Assembly (NCBI GenBank): GCA_028277965.1
Contig: JANQFF010000387.1
Location: 1-34,638 of the forward strand
From: Pseudomonadales bacterium
GTDB taxonomy: Bacteria > Pseudomonadota > Gammaproteobacteria > Pseudomonadales > Azotimanducaceae
Reading direction: 5' to 3'
Length of the DNA stretch: 34,638 bases
Below are positions 8,153 through 16,025 of this stretch, piece by piece. Position numbers and translations under genes: made by a program. The notes below the pieces were generated by a model. That model had not been told where the DNA came from. It did no database searches and saw nothing but the letters and a program-made list of their open reading frames with translations. The first letter of the stretch is position 1, and each line of letters starts with the position of its first letter.

Positions 8153-8665
8153 TTATCCAGACATACTCGACGGGTCTTGCTGAGCTTCTGCTTCCAGTGC
8201 ACTGACCAGGTCTTTAAACGTCTCCCGGTTGTGTTCGTTCATATCCATCAGAACCCGATGGGCGTCGATCACTCTGTTACGCAGATCCTCTTCGGCAATG
8301 TCATTTGCGAGGGGCAGTTCTGCAAGGCTCTGATCCGACTCGAACGCTTCGTTGACGATAACGAATATGTCTTCAAAACCCATGTTGTGGAGGATCCTGA
8401 GAATATCAGGAGATGAACAGACCATCGTCGGCAACTTGCCCCGCTCCTTCTGATAGGCGATGGACAGTTTGGCAAGGACCCCGAGCGAGGTGCTATCGAT
8501 CGCTTCCGCTCCCGACAGGTCCACAAGGGCGGATGTCATTTCCTGATCGGCGAGCATCGACTCGAGGTAGTGATCGAACGATCCGGACAGCGTGACTCTC
8601 ACGTCACCTTCGAACCGTATGACGTAAACCCCTGAATGGTTACCCACTAGGATTCGACCGTTCAC
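8153..8665 (-). CDS. hsbA: STAS-domain anti-sigma factor antagonist, HsbA-like
   Basis: The 170-residue protein starts with a STAS fold. GVYVIRFEGDVRVTL opens the domain and SAEAIDSTSLGVLAKLSI-like sequence contains the DSTSLG motif, whose Ser is the phosphorylated residue of the family. About 60 further helical residues follow the domain. The closest match I recognise is HsbA of Pseudomonas, which switches partners between the anti-sigma factor FlgM and a diguanylate cyclase; I assign the symbol by sequence pattern and context only. It starts with GTG, preceded by GGAA at a proper distance, 13 nt after the stop of the phosphatase gene, so the two are one operon. HsbR-type phosphatase would dephosphorylate the Ser. 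Confidence 0.8.
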   Translation of the reverse strand: MNGRILVGNHSGVYVIRFEGDVRVTLSGSFDHYLESMLADQEMTSALVDLSGAEAIDSTSLGVLAKLSIAYQKERGKLPTMVCSSPDILRILHNMGFEDIFVIVNEAFESDQSLAELPLANDIAEEDLRNRVIDAHRVLMDMNEHNRETFKDLVSALEAEAQQDPSSMSG

Positions 8666-8678
8666 TTACGTTCCGGCC

Positions 8679-9782
8679 TCAGGCTTCATGATGCACGTAC
8701 AGACAACTCACATCGTCGACCCCAAGACGGGTGGTGTCGAGACAGCTCCAGATGTCATCCATGGATTGATTGCTGATCAGGATATTGTTGAGTTCTTCTT
8801 CTTTCTGCTGCAGTCCCGGACCCTCGAGAAGATCGAGAACACCGTCCGAAAACGCGATGAGCCTGCTACCCACCGGAAACTCAACCACTTCCGATGACCA
8901 TGTGTTGTCCGGGAAGAGACCCAGTGGTTTACCCTTCTGTTCCAGGATTTGCAGCGACTCCCCACTGACCAGAGCAGCCGGTGGAAACTGCGCCGCGTTG
9001 GCAAACGCAAGTTTCTGATCCCTGACGTCGATCAGGCCAAAGAACATCGCCACATGTTTGTCGATCTGCTGTTCGATCAGCTCCGTGTTAATCCAATTCA
9101 GGACTTCACCGGGATCGTCCAGCATCGAAAGCCTGTATTCACGGCGCAGACGTCTCGAAAAGTTCTTCAGAAGCACTGTAACGAAAGCAGAGGACGCACC
9201 GTGACCAGCGACGTCAGCTACGTAACAAGCGAAATGACGGTCCGTTATCTGGAAGTAGTCGACAAAGTCGCCACTCAGGATGAGCGAGGGTTCCACCCGA
9301 TGTTGTAATTTGAAGTGGGCCACTCCCATGGGATTTGGCGGCAACATACCCATCTGGATGTATTGTCCGGCCCGCTGATCCCGTTCGAGTTCAGCTCGCA
9401 TGTCGCGCAACTCACTGCTGACTTCTGCAAGCCAGCGTTTCATCCGCGATACAACGTTTTCAGCCCGTTTGCGAAGTTGTTCTCCGGACAAAGGCAGCAA
9501 CCAGACGTCATCCACCCCCTCGGCAAGACACCCGAGAACGTCTTCGACGGAAATCTCAGAGGTGGCCAGGATCAGGCCAGTTGCAGGTGGGAGGTTTGCG
9601 TTGCCAACTTCAGGCAACACCGTCAGATCGCCGCAGATCAGCAGCTCAGTTCTTCCCTTTGCGCAAACCTCGAGCGCGGCACCCGCATCTGCGCAAAGAT
9701 GTGCCTCGAATCCTAGATCAGTCAACTGCTGCGTCAGACTTTCACCCGCAGCAGTATCAGGGTCTAGCACTAACAGACTCAT
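8679..9782 (-). CDS. hsbR: Response regulator with PP2C/SpoIIE phosphatase domain, HsbR-like
   Basis: The 367-residue protein has an N-terminal receiver-like domain (LLVLDPD acidic pocket, ELLICGDLTV holding the likely phospho-acceptor Asp, about residues 3-120), a coiled linker (about 125-150) and a PP2C-type SpoIIE phosphatase (LSGDFVDYF, VADVAGHG, SRLIAFSDGVLDL, GVDDVSCLYV). These Asp-containing motifs bind the two metals. It should act on a phosphorylated STAS partner, here the next gene. The Pseudomonas HsbR is, as I recall, longer because it also carries a kinase-like domain; this protein stops right after the phosphatase. The ATG at 9782 starts the receiver; a longer frame upstream lacks support. 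hvfC ends 81 nt upstream on the same strand. Confidence 0.85.
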   Translation of the reverse strand: MSLLVLDPDTAAGESLTQQLTDLGFEAHLCADAGAALEVCAKGRTELLICGDLTVLPEVGNANLPPATGLILATSEISVEDVLGCLAEGVDDVWLLPLSGEQLRKRAENVVSRMKRWLAEVSSELRDMRAELERDQRAGQYIQMGMLPPNPMGVAHFKLQHRVEPSLILSGDFVDYFQITDRHFACYVADVAGHGASSAFVTVLLKNFSRRLRREYRLSMLDDPGEVLNWINTELIEQQIDKHVAMFFGLIDVRDQKLAFANAAQFPPAALVSGESLQILEQKGKPLGLFPDNTWSSEVVEFPVGSRLIAFSDGVLDLLEGPGLQQKEEELNNILISNQSMDDIWSCLDTTRLGVDDVSCLYVHHEA

Positions 9783-9863
9783 GAAATCTAGTGCTCTATC
9801 CCGTTGGGCTCGGGGTCGGCACCCTACTCCTGTCCGCACAGGGTTACAAGAGGCAAAACGTAT

Positions 9864-10646
9864 TCAACCATCCAGAGCAGATCCAACTACCAGCCCATGG
9901 TTCTGCAGACGACCCAACGCCTGCATGGCCTGCTCCCGAAGAGCAGCGTCATCGATTACGCGTCCACCTTCGACCAGTTCCGCATGAATCCTGGCGAGGG
10001 CGTCCTCCAGATTCATATCGCCCGCCAACCCCAACAGGCGGTGGGTAACCGGATTCGATTCAACAAACCGCACCTCTTCGTTTTTTCCCCGATAAACAAC
10101 CAGATAGGTAAGCATACGGGTCCCTGCATCCTCAGATGCAGGTTCACGGCCCGGGCCTATTTCGTGAACCGGGAATTCATAAACGAGCAGCCTGTGGGCT
10201 GGCATGAGGACCAGGCGTTTGTTCAGCACAATCTGTTCCTGATAAGACGGGACAGGCACGTTGGGTGCTATGTCCAGGTTCAGTTCCACCCATTCGTAGT
10301 GACTCAGTTCGAGCAGATATTCAGGCAGGTCTTCCAGACCCCGATTGCTGAGATACGTCAGGAACTCCTCTGAAATTTGAGCGAAGTAAGGGGACTCACT
10401 TGGATGGCGATGGACAAACTCCCGAACGAGCTCGAGCCATCGTTCCCTGCCTAGGATCTCACGGCTGACAGGGAAGGCACTATCGAGAAAGTTGCGAATG
10501 TTATTGAAAAAGAGGTCCAGGTAAATCTGCATCCTTCGCGGTTCCACGTCCTCCGGACGGGGGTACACGTCTGGGTTGCGAATATGTGCCGCAAAGTCGA
10601 GCTGTACCGAACGAAATGCGGGTAGATTAAGACCTGAGCTGGACAC
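9864..10646 (-). CDS. hvfC: DUF2063 protein, HvfC/BufC-type MNIO partner
   Basis: The protein of about 260 residues belongs to the DUF2063 family: FAAHIRNP near the start, then [14 protein letters not shown], the FPVSREILG helix and a second domain with [12 protein letters not shown]-like sequence. In characterised loci of this type the protein pairs with the DUF692 enzyme and is thought to bind the precursor peptide. I place the start at a GTG (10646) preceded by GGAG at 4 nt; this overlaps hvfB by 20 nt and suggests translational coupling. A TTG 12 nt further upstream has no such site. Family membership is clear; peptide recognition is known from the family, not visible here. Confidence 0.9.
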   Translation of the reverse strand: MSSSGLNLPAFRSVQLDFAAHIRNPDVYPRPEDVEPRRMQIYLDLFFNNIRNFLDSAFPVSREILGRERWLELVREFVHRHPSESPYFAQISEEFLTYLSNRGLEDLPEYLLELSHYEWVELNLDIAPNVPVPSYQEQIVLNKRLVLMPAHRLLVYEFPVHEIGPGREPASEDAGTRMLTYLVVYRGKNEEVRFVESNPVTHRLLGLAGDMNLEDALARIHAELVEGGRVIDDAALREQAMQALGRLQNHGLVVGSALDG

Positions 10647-11460
10647 CGGACTCCGCAACGGTTTGATAGCCGCGAATTGTGTTTATTTCCACGAGGAGGT
10701 CATCAAGCGGTGGGATGTTGAAATCCCTCTCGAGCAGGGTCGGCAAAGGACCCGTCCGCTGGTAGGCAGCTGCAAGCAGTTCCCAAACCGGGTCGATGAC
10801 GTCACTGCCATGGGTATCAACCCTGAGATCTTCAGCTTCGACATAGTGGCCGGCAACATGTATGTAAGCGGCACGATCGAGTTTGAGACGGTCGAGAAAA
10901 TCCAGTGGGTCGTACCTGAAGTTAATGCTGTTGACGTAGATGTTGTTGACATCCAGTAGCAACGCACAATCAGCTTCTTCCAGGACCGCATTCACGAAAT
11001 CGATCTCCTCCATCTCCTGTCCGGGTGCTGCGTAGTAGCTGACGTTCTCGATCGCTATCTGACGGTCGAGTATCTCCTGCACCTGACGAATGCGTCTCGC
11101 CACGTAGTGGACAGCCTCGTCAGTGAAGGGTATCGGCATGAGGTCGTACAAATGTCCTTTGTCGTCACTGCAATAGCTCAGATGTTCGCTGTAGTAGCGA
11201 ATCTCATGGTCATCGAGAAAACGTTTGACGTCTTTCAGGAAAGAGGTGTCGAGTTCAGCCGGGCTGCCGATGGAAAGTGACAGGCCGTGGCAGATGAAAG
11301 GGTACCGTTCAGTCAACTGGCGGAACTGGCGGCCAAAGCGACCGCCAATCCCAATCCAGTTTTCCGGTGCAACTTCGAAGAAATCAACGTCCAGGTCCTC
11401 AGGCAATGGCATCATGCCACGTCGAAGCCCGAGCCCTGCGCCGCTAACTCCTGCTGTCAC
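10627..11460 (-). CDS. hvfB: DUF692/MNIO oxidase, HvfB/BufB-type peptide-modifying enzyme
   Basis: The 277-residue protein is a TIM-barrel multinuclear non-heme iron-dependent oxidase (MNIO, formerly DUF692). Seen motifs in order are [61 protein letters not shown] and LLERDF. They supply the His, Asp, Glu and Asn ligands expected for two or three iron ions. MNIO enzymes oxidise Cys side chains in ribosomal peptides into copper-binding heterocycles in bufferin- and HvfA-type systems. Here the gene follows the Cys-repeat precursor by 17 nt and overlaps the DUF2063 partner, so the natural substrate is almost certainly that precursor. It starts with GTG. The chemistry on this substrate is inferred. 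Confidence 0.93.
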   Translation of the reverse strand: MTAGVSGAGLGLRRGMMPLPEDLDVDFFEVAPENWIGIGGRFGRQFRQLTERYPFICHGLSLSIGSPAELDTSFLKDVKRFLDDHEIRYYSEHLSYCSDDKGHLYDLMPIPFTDEAVHYVARRIRQVQEILDRQIAIENVSYYAAPGQEMEEIDFVNAVLEEADCALLLDVNNIYVNSINFRYDPLDFLDRLKLDRAAYIHVAGHYVEAEDLRVDTHGSDVIDPVWELLAAAYQRTGPLPTLLERDFNIPPLDDLLVEINTIRGYQTVAESGVQLRS

Positions 11461-11478
11461 CGGGTATCGAGCGCAATG

Positions 11479-11949
11479 TCAGGCCTGGCCTCCGCACTTG
11501 CCCTCGCCACACTTGCCTTCGGCATCCTTGTCGCCTTCGCCACACTTGCCTTCACCGCATTTGCCTTCACCGCATTTGCCTTCGGCATCTTTGTCGCCTT
11601 CGCCACACTTGCCTTCACCGCATTTGCCTTCGGCATCCTTGTCGCCTTCGCCACACTTGCCTTCGCCGCACTTACCTTCAGCGTCTTTGTCACCTTCGCC
11701 GCACTTGCCTTCGCCGCACTTGCCTTCAGCGTCTTTGTCACCTTCGCCGCACTTGCCTTCACCGCACTTGCCTTCACCGCACTTGCCTTCGCCCTGTGCG
11801 AGGAGGTCATATCCGCGATCCAGGCCTTCCGCGACAAACAGGCTGTCATCGGCCTGAGCAACACTGGCGCCAGCCAACGAGGCCACAAAAGCTGTGCCAA
11901 CTGCCGCAGCAACAGGCTTCATTTTCACTTTATCGTCTTGATCGAACAT
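11479..11949 (-). CDS. hvfA: HvfA-type precursor peptide with 14 EGKCG motifs
   Basis: The 156-residue protein begins with a Sec-type signal peptide (Lys-rich start, hydrophobic AAAVGTAFVASLAG, cleavage expected after SVAQA near residue 32). A short acidic linker follows. From residue 54 it consists of fourteen EGKCG motifs in six groups of 3-2-2-2-3-2, separated by five EGDKDA spacers, ending GGQA. Every Cys of the protein lies in a motif. Repeated EGKCG in a secreted, otherwise featureless protein is the hallmark of HvfA, precursor of copper-binding modified peptides made by MNIO enzymes. hvfB and hvfC follow immediately. The first ATG is used; an ATG nine codons later would also leave a good signal peptide. 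An ECF-like promoter lies about 100 nt upstream. Confidence 0.92.
   Translation of the reverse strand: MFDQDDKVKMKPVAAAVGTAFVASLAGASVAQADDSLFVAEGLDRGYDLLAQGEGKCGEGKCGEGKCGEGDKDAEGKCGEGKCGEGDKDAEGKCGEGKCGEGDKDAEGKCGEGKCGEGDKDAEGKCGEGKCGEGKCGEGDKDAEGKCGEGKCGGQA
11491..11790. repeat. 48-bp tandem repeat inside hvfA
   Basis: The 300 bases coding the EGKCG array are built from 15-bp EGKCG units and 18-bp EGDKDA spacers, giving a mostly 48-bp period. Copies differ mainly at third codon positions, in blocks (for example TTCACC versus TTCGCC on the plus strand), as expected from recent duplication and slippage. On the opposite strand the low-complexity repeat creates long spurious open frames. Confidence 0.9.
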
Positions 11950-12047
11950 GAGGTTTAAATATCTCCAGTAGTTTTAACATCACAGGCTCCCTCAATACTG
12001 GCCCGTTGGTAGTCGATGGACTCAGGCAACCCTGCGTCGGAAGATAT

Positions 12048-12072
12048 GACCCGAGTATGCTGATTTGGTTCC
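12048..12072 (-). promoter_or_regulatory. Candidate ECF-sigma promoter of hvfABC
   Basis: Read on the minus strand, GGAACC is followed after 16 nt by GTCATA. GGAAC at -35 and a GTC-type -10 at this spacing are characteristic of many extracytoplasmic-function sigma factors. It points toward hvfA, leaving a leader of about 90 nt. No sigma factor gene is in the window. Confidence 0.45.
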
Positions 12073-12091
12073 ATCCCCGGTCATATTATCC

Positions 12092-12109
12092 CGAAAGCTT
12101 CTTCTTTCG
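12092..12109 (-). terminator. Short hairpin after hrpA
   Basis: CGAAAG and CTTTCG flank a 6-nt loop, 16 nt past the hrpA stop. The following bases on the minus strand are GATAATAT rather than a T-run, so termination would be weak; the site also sits just upstream of the hvfA promoter candidate. Confidence 0.35.
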
Positions 12110-12124
12110 ATACCTAAACAACGC

Positions 12125-15100
12125 TCAGGCGAGCCCCACACGCTGCTCTTCTGACAGGAGTTCGTTCTCCAGCTTTTTGATCGATGCTTTCCATTGCCGT
12201 CCCATATACGTCTGATCCAGCGGGTGTTCTGTGACTTTCTCTCGCGCTACGGTCTCTGCAAACGTCCGCAACCGGACCTCTTCCAACAGAAAGGTCAACG
12301 CGTCAACGCGATCTTTGTCGAACAATTCGGCCTGATACAGATTATCCAGCCGCTTCTGCAGAGGGTTGAGATTCGCAATACCCTGCCTGTCTTTCGGGAC
12401 ATGGCCTTCGAGGTTTTCAATTCGCCGCTGTATTCCTTTCAGGTACCTTGGCAGACAAGCCAGGTATGTCGTAGACACACTTGTCATGAAATCAGGCGGC
12501 ACCAACCGTTCAAGGTGTTGCCGCATGTCATCGACGCTCGGTTCATATGCCTTTGAGACGAGCCCATCCAACGACCGGACGAGTCCAAAGCGCAACTCGA
12601 GAATCGCAGCAAACAAATCAACTGTCTGGTTGAACATCTCCGCAAGCGCAGGGCGATTTGCCGTCAGGCGGTCTTCAAAAGAACGTGAATCCATGGGCAA
12701 TTCGCCCACCTCAAAGAACGTTCTCCAGATGACGCTGCGCATGACCCGATCCTTGAGATCATTGGCCGATCCCATAGCGACAAAGTGCAGCGGGAGGTTT
12801 GGGTGTTTATCCAGTTCCTTCCGGAAGTAGGTGCTGACCTTGCCTAGTTTGAGAAGTGCCAGCCGCGCATACGCATCCGGCCGACTGCTGTCTCGTTCCC
12901 TGACATCACTGAAGTGACGTAGAGATACCGATTGGCCATCATCCTTCAGCCCCGGATAAATTATTCTTGGAGCGTTCCCGGCCCCAATGACAACCTGCGA
13001 TTGAAGCTCCATATCCGGAAAATCAACAAGCCCGGTCAACTCCTGTTCTGGCTGAGGTTCCTCGACATTCGCTTCTCCTTTGAGATCTCTCTTCAACTGG
13101 TCCAGATCCCTTCCAGCGGCGAGCACCGCACCGCCCGTGTCTACAACACGCACGTATGGCAACAGATAGGCATCCACACGAGAGCGATCCCATTCCTGCT
13201 CCGACACATTCAGTCGGTAGCTGTCTCTTAAGGTGCCTGCAAGCACTGAGAGCAGTCGGCCGTTGCGATAGATATCCTTATGCAGCAACCGGGCGCAGAT
13301 CTCATCCACACGCTCCGGCAAAGGCACCAGAGACCGGCGTTTCTGCTTTGGCAATGTTCGTAACCACTGCTCCACAAGTTTTGGGAAAAAACCCGGTACG
13401 CTCCATTCCAGCAAGCCGGCGCTTACCCCCGGAAGCAGCCCAACGGGTACAGTTACACAGACGCCATCATCCACTTCACCCGGTGCGAATCTGTATGTCA
13501 CCTCGAGCTCGATGCCATCAAGTTCGATAACCCCCGGGAAGTCTTCCTGGGTCACAGCGTGGTCAGACCGACGCAGCAGCGTGTCTTCTGTCAGACTCAA
13601 CTCATTTGCGGCGTCGGGTACTTTGCGCAACCAGTGGTTAAGGTCGGACAGCGAACAGACGTCAGCCGGTATACGCTGATCATAGAATTCAGCAATAACC
13701 CGGTCATCTGCGAGCAGGTCACGCCTGCGGCCCCTGGCTTCAAGTTCCGATATACGGGCCATCTCGGCCAGGTTGGCCTGTAGAAAATCCGGGGCTGTTT
13801 TTACCTGGCCGGCCACGAGGCCTTCCTGAATGAACAGTTCCCGGCTCACGGCCGGATCAATCGATTTGTACGATACAGTACGCCGCTCAACCACCCTCAA
13901 TCCATACAGCGAACTGCTGCGGTACGCGACAACCTCACCACGTCTGGCATGCCACGTTGGTTCCGAGTACTGGTGTTTCAGGATGTGCCTGCCCTGCTCT
14001 TCTATCCAGCGAGGTTCAACTCTCGCAATACACCTCGCGTAAACCCTGCTGGTTTCCGATATCTCGCCGGCCACGAGCCATTTTGCGTTCGACACGCCAG
14101 AGCCAGGAAAAATCCGCATCCGGACGTTACGGGCTCCGATGAAGGAGCCACGTTCGTCATGTCGTGCGATCATTCCAAGACTTCCCGAGAGTATGGCGCT
14201 GTGGATTTTCTCGTAGCTGGCATCCCCGCTGTTTTCCCGGTAGCCGAGGTCCCGGCTGACCAGCTTGAGTTGTCGATGCACAGCCCGCCATTCTGCAACC
14301 CGTTGCGGGTTCAGGAAGGCCTTTTGAAGCGCTCGTCGGAAACGGTTGCGAGTGAGCTGTGCATGTTGATCGTCTATCCATGTCCATAAATTGACCAACG
14401 CAAGAAAGTCGCTGCGCTCGTCATCGTGCTGGCTGTGCTGCTCATCAGCAGCCTGGCGCTTGTTCACCGGTCGCTCTCGCGGATCGACCACCGCAAGCCC
14501 GGACACGATGATCAGGATCTCCTTGAGCGCACCGAGTTTGTTGGCCTCAACAACCATTCGGGCCAGTCGTGGATCCACCGGCATACGTGCCATCTCGCGA
14601 CCAAGAGGAGTGAGTTTTTCAGGGGTCGCTTCCAGTGCCTGGAGTTCCTGCAGCAAACGTACGGCGTCACGCACTGCCTTCGGATCAGGAGGATCAATGA
14701 ATGGGAAGGCCATCATCCGGCCGAGGCCAAACGCCAGCATCTGCAGCACAACGGACGCAAGATTCACGCGACGAATTTCCGGATCGGTGAACTCCGCACG
14801 ACCCAGGTAGTCTTCCTCGCTGTACAACCGTATGCACACTCCGGGTGCAACTCGTCCACACCGGCCCTTCCGCTGGTCGGCACTCGCCTGGGAAACCGGT
14901 TCTATGGGTAATCGTTGCAGCTTCGATGCGTAACTGTAACGGCTGATTCTCGCAACGCCCGGATCAATGACGTAACCGATATTCGGGACGGTCAGAGACG
15001 TCTCAGCAACGTTGGTCGCAAGCACAACACGCCTTAGTTGGCCGCTCGCATCGAAGATCCGGCGTTGCTCGGCGAAAGGGAGCCTTGCATACAACGGCAA

Positions 15101-16009
15101 CACCTCGTAGCGATCGGGGAACTGCTTCCTGAGATCCTGTGCCGTATTGAATATCTGCTGTTCACCAGGCAGGAACACCAGCACATCGCGCGCTCCCTTG
15201 AACGGTAGCGTTTCGATGTGATTGAGGGCTTCGACAATACCGTCAATCCCGTCATCTGTTTCAACCGGATCCATGTAGTGGACATCCACCGGATACGAAC
15301 GACCACCAACTTCAATGACGGGTGCATCGTCGAAAAACGCGGCAAACCGCTCTACATCGATGGTTGCGCTGGTGATGATGACCTTGAGGTCTTTGCGTTT
15401 GCGAAGGAGCCGCTGCAGATACCCGAGCAAAAAGTCTATGTTGAGACTGCGTTCATGAGCCTCATCGACAATCACCACGTCGTACCGGTCGAGAAATCTG
15501 TCACTGCGGACCTCGGTGAGCAACAGCCCATCCGTCATGACCTTGACCAGAGTGTCTTCGCTGACTTCTTCGGAAAACCTGACAGCCGCACCGACCTCGC
15601 GACCATACTCAGCGCCCGTTTCGGACGCGATACGCCGGGCAACCGTGCGTGCGGCCAGACGGCGTGGTTGCGTATGTGCAATACCGCCAGTTACCCCGAG
15701 ACCAAGTTGCAATGCAATTTTTGGCAGTTGTGTCGTTTTTCCGGAACCCGTTTCTCCAGCGACAATCACGACCGGGCTTTTTTTGAGCGCTTCTCCAATC
15801 TCGACGGCGTGTTCCGCTACAGGTAGATCAGCGTTGAGGTCCAGCGATAACCCCGAGAGCGCTGACTGACGCCGCTTGTACCGCTCTTCAGCAGAAGAGA
15901 GCTGCTCTGCGAAATTGTTGCCAGCCTGACCTTTTTTCAGACGAAAGAAATCCCGCCGTGTAAGTACCCGACGGTCGAGCTTACTTGTTGGAGGCGCGCG
16001 ACGTTTCAC
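12125..16009 (-). CDS. hrpA: ATP-dependent RNA helicase HrpA
   Basis: HrpA is a DEAH-box RNA helicase of about 1300 residues, linked in E. coli to mRNA processing and rescue of stalled ribosomes. Seen motifs: GETGSGKTTQ (Walker A, about residue 85), TQPRRLAA, VDEAHERS (DEAH box), TSATID, LATNVAETSLT, QRKGRCGRV. The helicase-associated and OB-fold regions follow, and the long C-terminal DUF3418 region is full length. The open frame reaches a TTG at 16057 that overlaps the VWA gene by 32 nt; a GTG at 16009 gives a sensible N-terminus without overlap and is used here, though neither has a clear ribosome site. It is the third gene of a moxR-VWA-hrpA run. Confidence 0.95.
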   Translation of the reverse strand: MKRRAPPTSKLDRRVLTRRDFFRLKKGQAGNNFAEQLSSAEERYKRRQSALSGLSLDLNADLPVAEHAVEIGEALKKSPVVIVAGETGSGKTTQLPKIALQLGLGVTGGIAHTQPRRLAARTVARRIASETGAEYGREVGAAVRFSEEVSEDTLVKVMTDGLLLTEVRSDRFLDRYDVVIVDEAHERSLNIDFLLGYLQRLLRKRKDLKVIITSATIDVERFAAFFDDAPVIEVGGRSYPVDVHYMDPVETDDGIDGIVEALNHIETLPFKGARDVLVFLPGEQQIFNTAQDLRKQFPDRYEVLPLYARLPFAEQRRIFDASGQLRRVVLATNVAETSLTVPNIGYVIDPGVARISRYSYASKLQRLPIEPVSQASADQRKGRCGRVAPGVCIRLYSEEDYLGRAEFTDPEIRRVNLASVVLQMLAFGLGRMMAFPFIDPPDPKAVRDAVRLLQELQALEATPEKLTPLGREMARMPVDPRLARMVVEANKLGALKEILIIVSGLAVVDPRERPVNKRQAADEQHSQHDDERSDFLALVNLWTWIDDQHAQLTRNRFRRALQKAFLNPQRVAEWRAVHRQLKLVSRDLGYRENSGDASYEKIHSAILSGSLGMIARHDERGSFIGARNVRMRIFPGSGVSNAKWLVAGEISETSRVYARCIARVEPRWIEEQGRHILKHQYSEPTWHARRGEVVAYRSSSLYGLRVVERRTVSYKSIDPAVSRELFIQEGLVAGQVKTAPDFLQANLAEMARISELEARGRRRDLLADDRVIAEFYDQRIPADVCSLSDLNHWLRKVPDAANELSLTEDTLLRRSDHAVTQEDFPGVIELDGIELEVTYRFAPGEVDDGVCVTVPVGLLPGVSAGLLEWSVPGFFPKLVEQWLRTLPKQKRRSLVPLPERVDEICARLLHKDIYRNGRLLSVLAGTLRDSYRLNVSEQEWDRSRVDAYLLPYVRVVDTGGAVLAAGRDLDQLKRDLKGEANVEEPQPEQELTGLVDFPDMELQSQVVIGAGNAPRIIYPGLKDDGQSVSLRHFSDVRERDSSRPDAYARLALLKLGKVSTYFRKELDKHPNLPLHFVAMGSANDLKDRVMRSVIWRTFFEVGELPMDSRSFEDRLTANRPALAEMFNQTVDLFAAILELRFGLVRSLDGLVSKAYEPSVDDMRQHLERLVPPDFMTSVSTTYLACLPRYLKGIQRRIENLEGHVPKDRQGIANLNPLQKRLDNLYQAELFDKDRVDALTFLLEEVRLRTFAETVAREKVTEHPLDQTYMGRQWKASIKKLENELLSEEQRVGLA

Positions 16010-16025
16010 CGTGGCGACGGGTGTA

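Noticed and set aside
11491-11790. Regular repeats suggestive of a CRISPR array
   Set aside because: There are no unique spacers; the units are codons of a protein repeat and no cas gene is near.
11225-11958. Two long plus-strand open frames rich in Ser-Pro-His-Leu or Ala-Phe-Thr repeats
   Set aside because: They are reading-frame shadows of the hvfA repeat and hvfB on the other strand; they have no start site support and hvfA has a signal peptide and fits its operon.
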